NCBI GenBank assembly: GCA_003254885.1
Contig: QANT01002103.1
Coordinates: forward strand, 1-64,000
Length of the DNA: 64,000 bases
Reading direction: 5' to 3'
DNA from: Purshia tridentata
Taxonomy: Eukaryota > Streptophyta > Magnoliopsida > Rosales > Rosaceae
The notes under the pieces are model-generated. The model did no database searches. It was not told where the DNA came from and was given only the letters and a program-made list of their open reading frames with translations. This document shows, in pieces, positions 23,214 to 35,141 of the stretch. Within the stretch, counting starts at the first letter, position 1; every line of letters begins with the position of its first letter. The position numbers and the translations under genes are program-made.

Positions 23214-25429
23214 CTAAGCTTTTGTTCCTGGCTCTTCAATTGTTGCCTTTGATAAGCTTGCTTCCAACTCGTCTAACTCATTTATATCCAGATCATCATC
23301 ATCATCATCATCATTCGTAACTTCAGCATTACCGTCAGCTGATGCTGAGTTACTTGGTCCATCTCCATTAGAATGTCCATTGACCTAAAGTTGAACAAAA
23401 GAACATATGAGCGAAACAATTAACACATAGTCCACTCTTCAGTACTAGTCACATATTAGCATGCCAAAGAAAGATACCTGAATCTCTCACAGGATTTTAC
23501 GCCCCACAATATAAAAATGGTAATTTAAGCTTTAGCAGGCATAGGCACTTCTATCTCATTAAATACATCCAGCGCAATAGCATAGAGAGTTTTGAGATGG
23601 GAAATATAACAGGGTAAGAACTAATAAGTGAAAACTAACCTTCAGTTCAACGACTGCAGGTTCTGAGTCTCTTTGGTACTTCTCGTATGCCTCAGCATAA
23701 TCCACAAATAAGCTAGAATCTGACAAAAATAGTTCACGGCCACTGCAATGGAGTGAAATGTATACCACAATTAGTAAACAATGTCCAAAAAGCTAGCAAC
23801 TCCCCTTTGCATCCAAACAACATTTCCTCCCTTTTAGTAAACATGGTTGAATCCAATTTATTTTTCATTTATTGTCTCTTTTTGGAGGGGAAGGGGTGGG
23901 GGTCACATATTGGAGACAGAGGAAGAGAGGATACACCTCATACGGTCACTCTTAGCCCGCTCTGCCCTTTGTGCATCCAAGCCAGCATCTCTTTCTGCCA
24001 TCTTTTTCTTCTTCCATTGCATGAACAATTCAGGAGTCATAGGCGTTGAAGTTTTCACTTTAGTACGCTAAAACCAAAAAGCAAATATTTGGTTAGGTGA
24101 CATATTAGGAAATGATAGCAATGATATACTGAAAGGCATTCAGACAGTCAAACAGAAAATTCGAAACTTGATGAAAAAGCTTGTTCAAATAACCTGATTT
24201 TCAATCTCCTCCTCAATGGGTGTTTTTTCAGTCTCTTCCTCGAGCAGAGCCTTCATCTGAGACTTCAAAACATATCCTGGAGGAAGAGCATGCCTGTAAT
24301 GGCAATTTTTACCACCATTGGGGCAGACCCAAAACCAACCATATTGTTTCTTTTCCACTGCTTCTAGAAAATATTTACAAACCTGCACATATATCCAAAC
24401 ACAACAAAAGAAAAGTCATTTTATGTCTACCAAGCACATTGACGGTTCAAACATCTATATTCAATGAGCATGTATGAAGTTGAGAACTAGAACATGTATT
24501 TTACTGACTGCCCGGAAAGAACTTACAATATCAGTTGGTTTGTTCTGCTTGTATTCATTTTTCTTTGACTCCACAACCTTTTCCAAAGTTTCTTGATCCC
24601 AGTCATCCATTGTTTCTAATACACAAGATATAACTATCAAACTCAGAACATGATAAACCAAAAGGAAATCCACAAAATTGCGTAAATCAACATCCAAGTG
24701 AAGTAAAACTTTTATCTGGTACCATGATCACGCGTATCACTGTAAAGATCAATCTTTTCTCCTTTCCTCTGAACATTCAAATCATGTGAGAACTTGCATT
24801 TAAAACCTTTAGCACACTGCCCCGCTTTATAAAACTCACATAGTATAGACTTGGGATCAACACCTAAAACCACATACCCATTTACCATTATATAAATATA
24901 AGTTTCAACAGATATATACATCAAACACTTCAATCATTTGGGCACTAAACAGGAAAATATTACTTACCAACTGGTACTTTTGGTTGACTAACAGCAACCT
25001 TGAATAATTCATTCAGTTCCTTGTCCTTGGCCTTCTCTTCCTCCTTCTTTTTCTGTTATTGATACAAATCCACAAACAAAATTTCTCTCCTTTCAGCAAC
25101 TAAGAAAACGCAGTAGTACAAAGCAATCTTAGACCACCTGCAGAATTTTCTAATGGTGTGCACCTCATCTATGCTACTTGCTTTGGGTCCAGGTGGAATT
25201 CAAATGTTTGCATAACCTCGGAAATTCTAACTTTTGATGCGCAATCAAATTTATTTATAATCCTTCCATCGTTTCTATAATCAAAGCACTAGAAGTGGTT
25301 TTATCCAAATTAGCTCATTTTGGAAAAGAAAAAACAATACTCAAAATCAAATAAACCGATCAAATATCCATTTCTATATCAACCAAACGTTTCGATTTTC
25401 ATGGAAACCAAACAGAGCCTATAAATGGT

Positions 25430-25492
<63 letters not shown>

Positions 25493-25707
25493 TCATCGAT
25501 CGTCAAAAAAATTAAAAGAGAATCGAAAAATCTGACCTTGGCAACGGTTTTGGAAGGATCAGGTTTGGGCTGTACGGACTGCTTGAGGCTGTGAACGTAC
25601 TTCTGGACATTCTTGCTCTTGTTCTTGTTCTTGAGCCCGAAGGTCTTGTCCTCGACGATCTTCTGCTTCTTCGCCAAATCGACCTTCGACTGCTGCTTCG
25701 GTGGCAT
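23214..25707 (-). CDS. CCCH zinc-finger protein, ZC3H15/DFRP1 family
   Basis: Eight exons join to 359 aa: 25707-25537, 25052-24968, 24863-24723, 24615-24527, 24382-24194, 24067-23937, 23742-23640 and 23384-23214. Seen: the N-terminal [20 protein letters not shown] followed by [24 protein letters not shown] finger 1 ([19 protein letters not shown]); [14 protein letters not shown]; the long-spaced finger 2 ([20 protein letters not shown], then CHYRH); [13 protein letters not shown]; and an acidic tail with eight Asp in a row ending [14 protein letters not shown]. This order is the same as in human ZC3H15 (DFRP1) and Arabidopsis CCCH proteins of that type. The family stabilises DRG GTPases and associates with translating ribosomes. 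The same role here is inferred from family membership. Confidence 0.92.
25431..25488. repeat. (ATCA)n microsatellite in intron 1 of the CCCH gene
   Basis: About 14 uninterrupted tetranucleotide units in the first intron. Likely length-polymorphic. Confidence 0.95.
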
Positions 25708-27355
25708 CTCTTATCGGCATCAAATTTCGCTTTTTCAAAAGTTTCGGCAACCTTTGTTGATCTCCGCCAGAAATTTCCGAAATTATGATGCCACTCAGAC
25801 CGGTCTGGTAATCTGGTTAGAGGGGACGGGCTCCAGAAGTTTACGTCTTTCTGGATTTCCCGATTTGCCCCTGAGAATACTCGACGTGCCGGATCATTAT
25901 GGCCCTGTGGGGCTATTGGGTGTACTCTTATGTAAATTCTTCCACATTTCAACACAATTGGCGCCACGTAAGGTTAGGCACAAAAAATGTTAGGCTTTTG
26001 CGTACGAACTACATGTCGTTTCTAAACGGTAATCACCGAGTAACTAACTTACGGTCGTTACCTAACCGTTGAATCACATGCAAACGACAGTTATGATTTT
26101 TAATTGTCTTTTTCGTTAAACATTGTGAAGAGAGAATTACCATTCCTATCAATTAAATTAGGATGTTTTTATGTTTGTGAAGGTTTCGATTTAAGACCTT
26201 TTTAGGGCAAGCTCAAAAGTGAATTTCTAGGAAGTTTATAAATTTATGAACCCACTTGAAATCCGTTTTATTTACCTCGAAGGATTTTGATTGTGAAGGT
26301 CTTAATGGTTTTGCTCAATTGACATGTAGTTTTGAAATCAAGGAACATACTCGAAACCAAAACACATTCAACCAAAGCCTTTTTGGTATGATCTACAAAT
26401 ATTATATATAGGCAATTTCTATTGAGAAATCTCTAAATAAAATTATTTAAGGGATCCATTGCAAGGCTCACTCTATTATATTTTAAGATCCCAATCGCCT
26501 ATTTTGTAGCTCTTTAGTCCAAATCATCTATGCAAAAAATGAAACAAATTGAAAATTATTAAGATAATTAATTTTGATCAAATAAATATACGAATAAAAT
26601 ATTTTCAATAAATACTTAAAATGGTGACTATTTAATTAACGGTGAAATGGTCTATAATTTACTTAATTTTTTGTAAGGACGATCATTCAATGAAGAAAAA
26701 AAATAGACGATTCTTATCATCAAAATACAATATGGATTGAGCCACATAAAAAAATTCCTTAAATAAGTTTATTTTACTTATTTAAAAGATCCCTCAATGA
26801 AAGTGGCGTATACAAGCTATATATATTATGAGATAAAACTTCAAAAATAAGATATGTCTAATAGTATGTGTCACAACATTCAAATACTCGTAAGTTCGAA
26901 TGCTGTGACACATTTTGTTAGACGAGATATGCGACACCTAGCATTTCCATGCAATTTATTTATTTGTACAAGAATCCTTGTAATGCATTCATATTGAGAA
27001 TAACAACAATAATAAATTTGTTTATGCAACCAAATTTATTCATCAAATAATGTATCAAGAATCAAGACATATAATAACCTCATATTTTAACATATAAAAA
27101 AATATCACATAATTTGATAAACAAAATTTAGTAGACACTTGGTACATATAGCATTGAAAACTTGTTTTCTTTTTGGCCACTGACCTTTTTTTTTTAGGTC
27201 TGAACACTGACCTTTGAAAACCCGTTTAAATGGAAGAAATAACTAACAAAAATACCCGCCTTCCAAATCCAATCCTCAAAACCCATATAAAACCGCAAAC
27301 CCACCACCTCACTAAAACCCAAAAACAAAACAGAACCCAACGGTAGCGCAAGGAA
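25708..27355. other. Divergent intergenic region, CCCH gene to PPR gene
   Basis: Holds both promoters. Otherwise AT-rich, with an imperfect inverted repeat at about 26850-26933 (listed separately). No gene seen. Confidence 0.5.
26850..26933. repeat. Short imperfect hairpin
   Basis: TGTGTCACAACATTCAAA at 26867 is the near-complement of TTCGAATGCTGTGACACA ending at 26912. The pairing continues outward through TCTAA/TTAGA to about 84 bp in total. It could be the remnant of a small inverted-repeat element. Confidence 0.7.
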
Positions 27356-30300
27356 ATGAGAGTGTTCGTCATCCATGGCTACTCTTCTTCTACTTCCTCC
27401 ATTGCCACTCCTCCAAATCCCCATGGCAACAATCATTCCACCAAACGCCTCAAGACCTTACTTCCGAAGCTCTCTCCCTCCAAACCCTCCTCCTCTCCTC
27501 CAATCTCTACCCTCCATTCCCGCTCCCCTTCTCTGTTCGCCGTCCGATGGGACCCGGCCAGCAAAACCCACCTCGGCTACTTCGCCGACCTCGCCTCCAA
27601 GCTCGCCCGAGACGGCAAGCTCCAGGATTTTGCAATGATTGTGGAGAGCGTCGTTGTTTCGGGCGTCCAAGGCTCGCAGTTTGCCGCGGCGCTCAGGGTT
27701 GAGCTGGTGGCGAAGGGAATTTCCGGGTTTCTGAAGGAGGGGAAGGTCCGGAGTGTTGTTGAGGTCTTGGTGAAAGTTCAAGAGCTTGGTGTTCCGCCGT
27801 TGAAGCTGTTTGATGGGTACGCTATGGTGTTGCTAGGAAGACATTGTAGCAGGCTTTTGGAATCTGGGCAAGTGCAGGAACTTGTTGAGCTAATGGAGAT
27901 TCTTGCCGGTAATGCTCCAATAATTTCTTGATTCATTTGTTTAAGTTCTTGAACTTCTTGTAGTATAAACCTGAATTGGACTAATGTTTGGTCCGGTCAT
28001 AGTTCATGTTCCAAGATGTCAAAATGTGTGTGTGTTTTAAATTTACAGTCTGGCAATGCAACTTGAAAGACTACCGCGTTTTTAGAGAAAAAACTGTTGA
28101 AATATTAAAAAATGTGATCGTTAGTTGTTATGTGAATGGGAGGAAGAGCGGCCAACCTTTTTTATGAGAATTTCATTCTTGGAATAATAAGCATGTAATC
28201 AACCATGGTTCAGGTTTACGTTTTCCAATCAAAGAACTGCTGGAGCCATCTGATGTTATCACAATGTGTGTTGATAAGCATAGCCCGAAATTGGCCATAA
28301 GGTATAATTGACTGTTCTCTTGTGAGTTGCTCTGGGTGGTTTCTCTATTTTATCTACATTATTCAGACTCGTTTTTTAAGTGAGTTTTAAGCAGACTTAT
28401 ATACTCTTTCAATGGTTTTGTTGACTGTAGTCTCAATTAATGTTGGCTTCTTGGGTCACATTGAATCTTCACTCTTTTTTGTGTTGGTCACTATTTATGC
28501 TTTGGTTATCACATTTTGCAGGTATGCTTGTATTTTTCCACATGCGCACATATTATTCTGTAACATTATAAATGAATTTGGGAAGAGAAGGAAGTTGGCG
28601 TCTGCTTTGACAGCATATGAAGCATCCAGGGAGAACTTGAGTGGTTCAAACATGTATATCTACCGCACAATAATTGATGTATGCGGTCTCTGCAAAGACT
28701 ACATGAAATCTAGGTACATTTATGAGGTAATACCATGCTGACTCTCTTGTTTGTTTGGAAATGGTTTGCTTAGTTGGATTTTTAAATAACAATAACTTTC
28801 TATTCCTATGGCTCAGAACTGAGTTATTAAATATCTCTGTTTTAATGATTGAGCTCTATTGGTGTATGTGGCTACTGGGAGATTTTCCTTCTATAATTAT
28901 GCAATGTTATTTTGTAATTATCGTTCTTCACCCATGATTTTTGCTGCAGGACTTGCTGAAGCAGAAGGTCACTCCGAATATTTATGTTTTCAACAGTCTC
29001 ATGAATGTGAATGCACATGATTTGAGCTACACATTTCATGTGTACAAGAGTATGCAAGTAATTCTCTCTCTCTCTCTCACTCGTTCACTCAAACATGCAT
29101 GCAGACAGATAACTCACCACATGAACTTACAGATAACTCACCACATTAACTTTCTCCTTTATGGTGGATTTTCATTGAAGATCCATTTTTTAGTTCCTCA
29201 GGTTCAGAAATATGCATTCTTGGTAAAACCTCAGAGTGGCTATTCTTAAATCAGTTTACAGAGTTCCTTTTTATTATCAAGAAACTACTAATAGTGGGCA
29301 TATTTTTAGGCTTATATCCTTTTTTTTCCTATCTTATCTTTTGTTTCCTTTTTCCTTATTGTAGAATGTCAAGATCATAGTTTGCTATGTCTTTCCCCCA
29401 CGGAAATTTTGCAGTAGCATCAAATGAATTATTCAACAGATTAATTGATATCACATTTTGGATTAACTGTGTGCAATTGGCTGCAATGCATAATTGGTTT
29501 TGCTATGAATCAAGCTACAATTATCTAAATCTATTTATTTTCCATATCCAGAATCTTGGTGTCAGAGCAGATATGGCATGTTATAATATCCTTTTGAAGG
29601 CATGCTGTCTTGCTGGAAGAGTTGATCTGGCACAAGATATTTACACGGAAGTACAGCAATTGGAATCAACAGGAGTGTTGAAATTGGATGTCTTCACATA
29701 CAGCACTATTGTAAAGGTACATATGAATCTGCTTATGACTTGCTATATTTTTGCTTTTAACGGTAAGTATATGTGCACGCAAAAAATACTGTTTTGCTTC
29801 AGTTACTACTTAGTAGCAATAGATTTCCATATAGTGAGGCAGTTTACTATCTCCACAACTAATGACCAATTTTCCAGGTCTTTGCAGATGCAAAATTGTG
29901 GCACATGGCTCTAAAAGTCAAAGAAGACATGCTATCAGCGGGTGTTACGCCTAATACAGTTACATGGTCATCATTGATCAGTGCCTGTGCAAATGCAGGT
30001 CTTGTTGAGAAGGCAATCCAATTGTTTGAAGAGATGCTTCTGGCTGGCTCTGAACCTAATTCACAGTGTTTTAACATCCTTCTACATGCTTGTGTTGAGG
30101 CTTCCCAGTATGATAGGGCTTTTCGCCTTTTCCAGTCTCTGAAGGGTAATAAAGTCCAGGAGACTTTTGGAAAAAAATACAAAGGTAATACAGATAGCAG
30201 TTCGAGGAGAGCATACTTATGTACGTTGGATTACTAGCATGCATAACCACACCTCTAATTTGACTTCATCTAAACTTTGCTAAAGGGCTTTCTTTTAAAC

Positions 30301-32423
30301 CTACAACTACGACATACAATATTTTGATGAAGGCATGTGGTACTGACTACTACCATGCAAAAACTTTGATGGATGAGATGAAAGAAGTAGGTCTTTTTCC
30401 TAATCAAATAAGCTGGTCAATTTTGGCTGATATCTGTGGAGGCACAGGAAATGTTGAGGGTGCTTTACAGGTAACATATAAGTTCATTAATGTTGCTCAT
30501 TCTGTTTGCATTATTCTTCATATTTTTGTGCGATCTGCATAGTTTTTCTGATCCAAAACTTCAGCTCATGCACTTTAAATTAGGATAAGGCTACATTAAT
30601 TTTGTAATAATATCTTGCGCTTCATACAATAGGAAATTTTCTCATGATGCTTATCATCTACCACTGGAATTAGTTGTGTATTTGTGTTGTCATATAAAGC
30701 TGTAAGCTAGTACCAGTAAAGCACAATTAAGGGTCAGAGAAATGCACTGAGTATCTTTCTTTTCTTTTTTCCCTCTTTTAAATCTTAACGAGGATATAAG
30801 TCCATTGATAACAATAACAAACTTTTATTTCAGTGCAGATTTTGAAAAATATGCTCGCAGCTGGGATCAAACCTGATGTTGTTGCATATACAACAGCCAT
30901 CAAGGTTTGAAAGCCTTCTTGTCCCACTATCTTAGCTTGTTTTGTAACCACTGTTCTTCCCATCCCATGCATGCTTAATTAGCATCCTTTTTGACCTAGA
31001 TGTTGATGCATCATCCCTTTGTTCATAGATCTGCGTGGAAAGTAAAAATTTGGACCTAGCATTGTCGCTGTTTGCAGAAATGAAAAGATATCAGATACAC
31101 CCAAATTTGGTGAGTTCTAATTATTGAAGGTTCCAATTTCAAATCATATATCCTTACACATACTGAGAAAAGTATTACCATAAATAACTTCAGTTCAATT
31201 TTTGGGGTTTTTTCTTCTTTTACATTTGTACCATTGTTGTAAAAGGTTCAATGGACTGTTATATTTCAGGTAACATATAATACACTTCTGAGGGCTCGTA
31301 GCAGATATGGTTCTGTAGGTGAAGTACAACAATGCCTGGCTATCTATCAGGATATGCGGAAAGCAGGGTATATCATCAGCACGCATTCAATTTCTCATGA
31401 AAATCAACATTTTACTAATTTAGAATTTCACTTTGCAGTTACAAAGCCAATGATTATTATCTCGAGCAACTAATTGAGGAGTGGTGTGAAGGAGTTATAG
31501 GAGACAGCAATGCCAAACAAGGAGAGTTCAGTTCCTGCAACAAAAATGACATAGGGAGACCTGGAAGCCTGCTGGTAGAAAAATTGGCGGAACACTTGCA
31601 AAAGCATATTGCTGAAACATTGGCAGTTGACCTCCAAGGACTTACAAAGGTATACTTATACCAGCCAATGAGTCTGAAGGCATTTTTGCTACACGCTCTA
31701 AGAATAGCTTCTGCTGACCAGTCTCGGCTAACATGTGATTCTGTTTGGGTGTTACTCCAAAAGGGAATCATCTCTTTGTTCTCATGCTAATATGTTTTCA
31801 ATTGGCTGCAATATTTGTTAACAGGTTGAAGCTCGAATCGTTATTCTTGCAGTTCTGCGGATGATCAAAGAGAACTATGCCTTAGGTATGAACAGAATGC
31901 TTTACAAGAGCATTGCAATTCAAATGCCTTTATTTTACTAAACAGAATTTAGATAGGCTAAAAGTCAGACTCAAAGTACATAAGCAGATGAGATCAGGAA
32001 GAAGAAACTTAGACTCCATAACCCAACATTGAAGTTTATAACTTTCAGCATATTGATGTTTAAAACTTATTTATGGTCACAGGACATACAGTAAAAGATG
32101 ACATGCTGATCATCATAGGAGTCCACGAGGTTGATGGAGGTTCAACCACACACAACTTAGAGGTGAAAGATGCAATAACCAAACTTCTGCAGGATGAATT
32201 GGGGCTCAAGGTCCTCACAACAGGACCGAAAATTGCACATGAGACTACAATAGAACCAGAGAACACTATTGATTCAGATCAAAACTTAGAAGAAATGTTA
32301 GGCAGGAATGAAGTACCCACGGAGCTGATATATTCCAGAAGACCCATGCTTCTGGAAAGGCTAAAGGTACCCAGGAAATCATTGCAACATTGGCTGCGGA
32401 AAAGAAGTGGGTTTAGAAGGTGA
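27356..32423 (+). CDS. PPR protein with SMR-like C-terminus, At5g02830 type
   Basis: Thirteen exons join in frame to 822 aa: 27356-27908, 28214-28301, 28522-28726, 28950-29057, 29552-29716, 29878-30184, 30286-30470, 30839-30904, 31029-31109, 31270-31367, 31439-31649, 31825-31885 and 32083-32423. Seen: an N-terminus rich in Ser, Pro and basic residues, as in plastid transit peptides; about ten P-class PPR motifs (for example GVTPNTVTWSSLISACANAG, GLFPNQISWSILADICG, GIKPDVVAYTTAIK); and a C-terminal region LAVDLQGLTKVEARIVIL ... DDMLIIIGV ... VKDAITKLLQDELGL that reads like an SMR domain with DLQG instead of DLHG. PPR-SMR proteins act in plastid or mitochondrial RNA metabolism. RNA target and organelle are unknown here. 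A second ATG at 27375 is out of frame. Confidence 0.88.
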
Positions 32424-33118
32424 AGCTTCATATGTAAGTATGCAGGACCTTGTACATGCTATTATATGAACAATAATTTTCCTTGTGTATATTTTATTGA
32501 CGAGGAACAAACCTGTATTGTACTGATGCCAAATGTAAATTATATACAAAGGGCAAATGTAATCTGCAGAAGCAATAAAAATAGCTCGTAATTAATCCAA
32601 CTATCTTCTTTGAGTTTTCTTTTTGTACCTCAACTACACCAATCTAGCTGCGCCTTTCCCCTTCGTGGTTGCAGCTGATGACCTGGATTGCCTTATTTCT
32701 TTTCCTTTTTTTTGAAAAAAAAAAGTTTATTATTTATTGAAGATTGATGCAACATGTAGAACATTGATACCAGAATGGATTTTTCACACCTACAAACTTC
32801 GACCTGCTTCTATATAAGAGGTTAAAAGGGTCCACGGAGGACTTGGTTTTCGAAATGCAAAATTTTCTTCTTTACTTTTAGAACATAGGATTGATCCCTA
32901 CCAAAATTGCAACAAATGGGATTTGAATATGCTCAAAAGATTAATAATCCACACAAAAACAAGGTCATAAGATCATTGCCTATTCATTTCACTCCTTTTC
33001 AGCACTTAGCCTAATTATGTCAATATCTGGGTGAAGTGAAACGATGGACAAAATTTTAACATCCACAACCAAATGAATTCATGACTTTACCATAGTGCCT
33101 CAAAACTGAAGCCACTCC
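32424..33118. other. Convergent 3' intergenic region
   Basis: Tail-to-tail spacer of about 700 bp between the PPR gene and TOP6A. It carries both 3' UTRs; AATAAA occurs near 32574. No gene seen. Confidence 0.6.
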
Positions 33119-34414
33119 TCATATCCAATCCTGCTCCTGTAGCTTTAGTGGCAAATATACCTCAGATAAGTATTGGAAACCGAAGGAGCTCAAAGCCTGA
33201 ATTTCTGCCTTCTGCTTGGTTTTGACCATGAGAGTGAGCTCCTCAACCCATGCCGGATTCTTCTTGACGAATTCTTCCTCCAACATATCTTTTCCAGTCT
33301 TAATATCCTGCTCAGTCATGGGCAACCTACACTGCTCCGGTATTTTGTATTTGTCCAAGTCACTCGGCCTGATCCCCAACCATTTTATATCGGGGGTAGT
33401 CAAATTCGCACTGTCATACGACATGTTTTTCGACCCACAACCATAAACTGATAAAATCTTCAGCCCATATGGATCACTGTCCACAAGGGCAAGCACTGGA
33501 AGCTTCAATTCCATTTTCATTTTCCTCAAGAACAGCCTGGTCGCCACGTCCGGCTGTCCCTTTGCAGTCACAATAATACACGGAAAACGATTGTAGAATC
33601 TATCCTCAGCCAATCTAATATATGCAGCATCCTTCTCAACTAACAGTATAAATAGAGCATCACTCTGCATATCACCAACTCTATCAATATTGGGTGGAAT
33701 AGCTTTTCCTCCCATACCCATTTTAGTACAGTCTATCATATCACCATTGTCGCTAAAAAGAAGGCGACCCACAACCACACCTTTCTCGGCGGCAATTACA
33801 TTAAGATTAGACCGTGTGCATCCAACCATACACGCCATGTCGTCGAGGACCGAATCAGACTGCGACTGGTCTTGGAACAACTTCACATCGGTGTAAAACA
33901 AGTCACGCTTGGTGACATGAATGTTTTTCAAGCAGAGCTGGTGAATCAGCTGAAGAAGACGAGCAGTGATAGTGGCCTTACGGACGGTGGAGACGTTGGC
34001 GTAGGGGCGGAGCGAAGATTTGTCCTTCAACACGATGCGGTCGAGTTCGGGCACGTAGAGCTGGTTGGCGGCGGCGCGTGAGGGAACATCAAAGGCAAAG
34101 CCATCGCCGGCGAGGATGGACTTGGCGACCTTGACCATTAGGTCTTCGATCTCGGACTGTACGGACGAGAGGGAGAGGTCTCGGACCTCGCGACAGGAGG
34201 AAATAGAGAGGTCAGCTAGGGTTTTGACGGCGGCGGAGGAGGAGGAGGTGCCGGTGGTGGAGCGGAGTGAGTTGGTGAGGTCCTGCATTATTTGGAGGAT
34301 GGCGGAGTCGGGTTTGAGGAGGCGCTTGAAGTGGAGCCCGCTTTCGTCGTCGGAGCTCGGGTCGGGTCGCCGGCGTTTCTTCTTGTCGGTGGACATTGGA
34401 GGGAAAAACGGCAA
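33119..34414 (-). CDS. TOP6A: DNA topoisomerase VI subunit A (SPO11-3/RHL2/BIN5 type)
   Basis: An intronless ORF of 431 aa. Seen: a basic KKKRRRP N-terminus (possible nuclear signal); the winged-helix region with [20 protein letters not shown] and the catalytic-tyrosine segment [12 protein letters not shown]; then the Toprim region with [15 protein letters not shown] (metal-binding Glu) and [14 protein letters not shown] (DxD motif). Near identity to plant TOP6A continues through [20 protein letters not shown] to the C-terminus. In plants TOP6A and TOP6B form the nuclear topoisomerase VI needed for endoreduplication and cell growth. [13 protein letters not shown] offers two starts. The second Met (MSTDKKK) better matches the Arabidopsis N-terminus as I recall it. 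Confidence 0.96.
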   Translation of the reverse strand: MPFFPPMSTDKKKRRRPDPSSDDESGLHFKRLLKPDSAILQIMQDLTNSLRSTTGTSSSSAAVKTLADLSISSCREVRDLSLSSVQSEIEDLMVKVAKSILAGDGFAFDVPSRAAANQLYVPELDRIVLKDKSSLRPYANVSTVRKATITARLLQLIHQLCLKNIHVTKRDLFYTDVKLFQDQSQSDSVLDDMACMVGCTRSNLNVIAAEKGVVVGRLLFSDNGDMIDCTKMGMGGKAIPPNIDRVGDMQSDALFILLVEKDAAYIRLAEDRFYNRFPCIIVTAKGQPDVATRLFLRKMKMELKLPVLALVDSDPYGLKILSVYGCGSKNMSYDSANLTTPDIKWLGIRPSDLDKYKIPEQCRLPMTEQDIKTGKDMLEEEFVKKNPAWVEELTLMVKTKQKAEIQALSSFGFQYLSEVYLPLKLQEQDWI

Positions 34415-34503
34415 ATAGGGTGACCGCGGGAACGCAGCTCTGTTTGCGGTCTTTGTTCGTTTACTCTTTTCTTAGCGATTCATAATACGGATCACACTTT
34501 TTC

Positions 34504-34559
34504 TGGGCTCAGTGAGGCCCAAGGCCCAAAACAAAGGTATCTACAAACAAGTCTGGGCC
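34504..34559. promoter_or_regulatory. Cluster of site II elements upstream of TOP6A
   Basis: TGGGCT at 34504-34509, GGCCCA at 34516-34521 and 34523-34528, and TGGGCC at 34554-34559, all 90-145 bp upstream of the ATG. Site II (TGGGCY) motifs bind TCP factors and are typical of genes expressed in proliferating cells. Confidence 0.6.
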
Positions 34560-35141
34560 TAGCCACCTATGATATGATATTCCAACATAAACTGACCTAT
34601 GAGTTTTCACACCAACACTTCTCCTTTTTCTGGTGGTAATTATCACACAAGACTTTCAACTTGTTAAAACGAGTTACTAACTTGAATGGAATAATAGGAT
34701 TGGTTTTATTAATTTTGTTATGAATAAGTGAATTTTATGAACTGTGTACGAGTAATAAAGTTTAAAGACATGAATATTTTGATCTTAACTTTCTAAACTT
34801 GTGTAAAATATGTGGATCAACTCGAAATGACACATTAATAAACATGCTAAGTTAGTGTCAAGTCGTGTCACGGAGTATAGATAATGTTACCAGGATAAAC
34901 AACACTTTGTATCATTTACATTAATTACACTTTCAAGAATCAATAACTTGTTGAGTTGGGAAATACTTGTGTATTGCAATACAATGAGATTGGAACATGT
35001 ACCACCCCTCAACTTGGATGAACTCCCTCCTGGGTCCTGAAAAGGCTCTTTGTATGTGACTTTATTTATGAGGTAAAATTAAAACCACTTGGCAAAGGTA
35101 AACACTACACAGAATTGGGGAGATGAATGATGTCTTTTCTT
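34560..35141. other. Intergenic, TOP6A promoter to PRXL2 3' end
   Basis: No gene seen. The left part is TOP6A upstream DNA; the right part is the 3' UTR of the thioredoxin-fold gene. Confidence 0.5.

Noticed and set aside
25431-25488. Regular repeats resembling a repeat array
   Set aside because: Simple tetranucleotide microsatellite without spacers; not a CRISPR array, and the genome is eukaryotic.
27375-27638. Pro/Ser-rich ORF starting MATLLLLPPLPLL
   Set aside because: Overlaps the PPR first exon in another frame. The 27356 frame alone continues across the exon 1-2 splice into recognisable PPR sequence.
34065-34418. 117-codon plus-strand ORF
   Set aside because: Antisense shadow of the TOP6A N-terminus.
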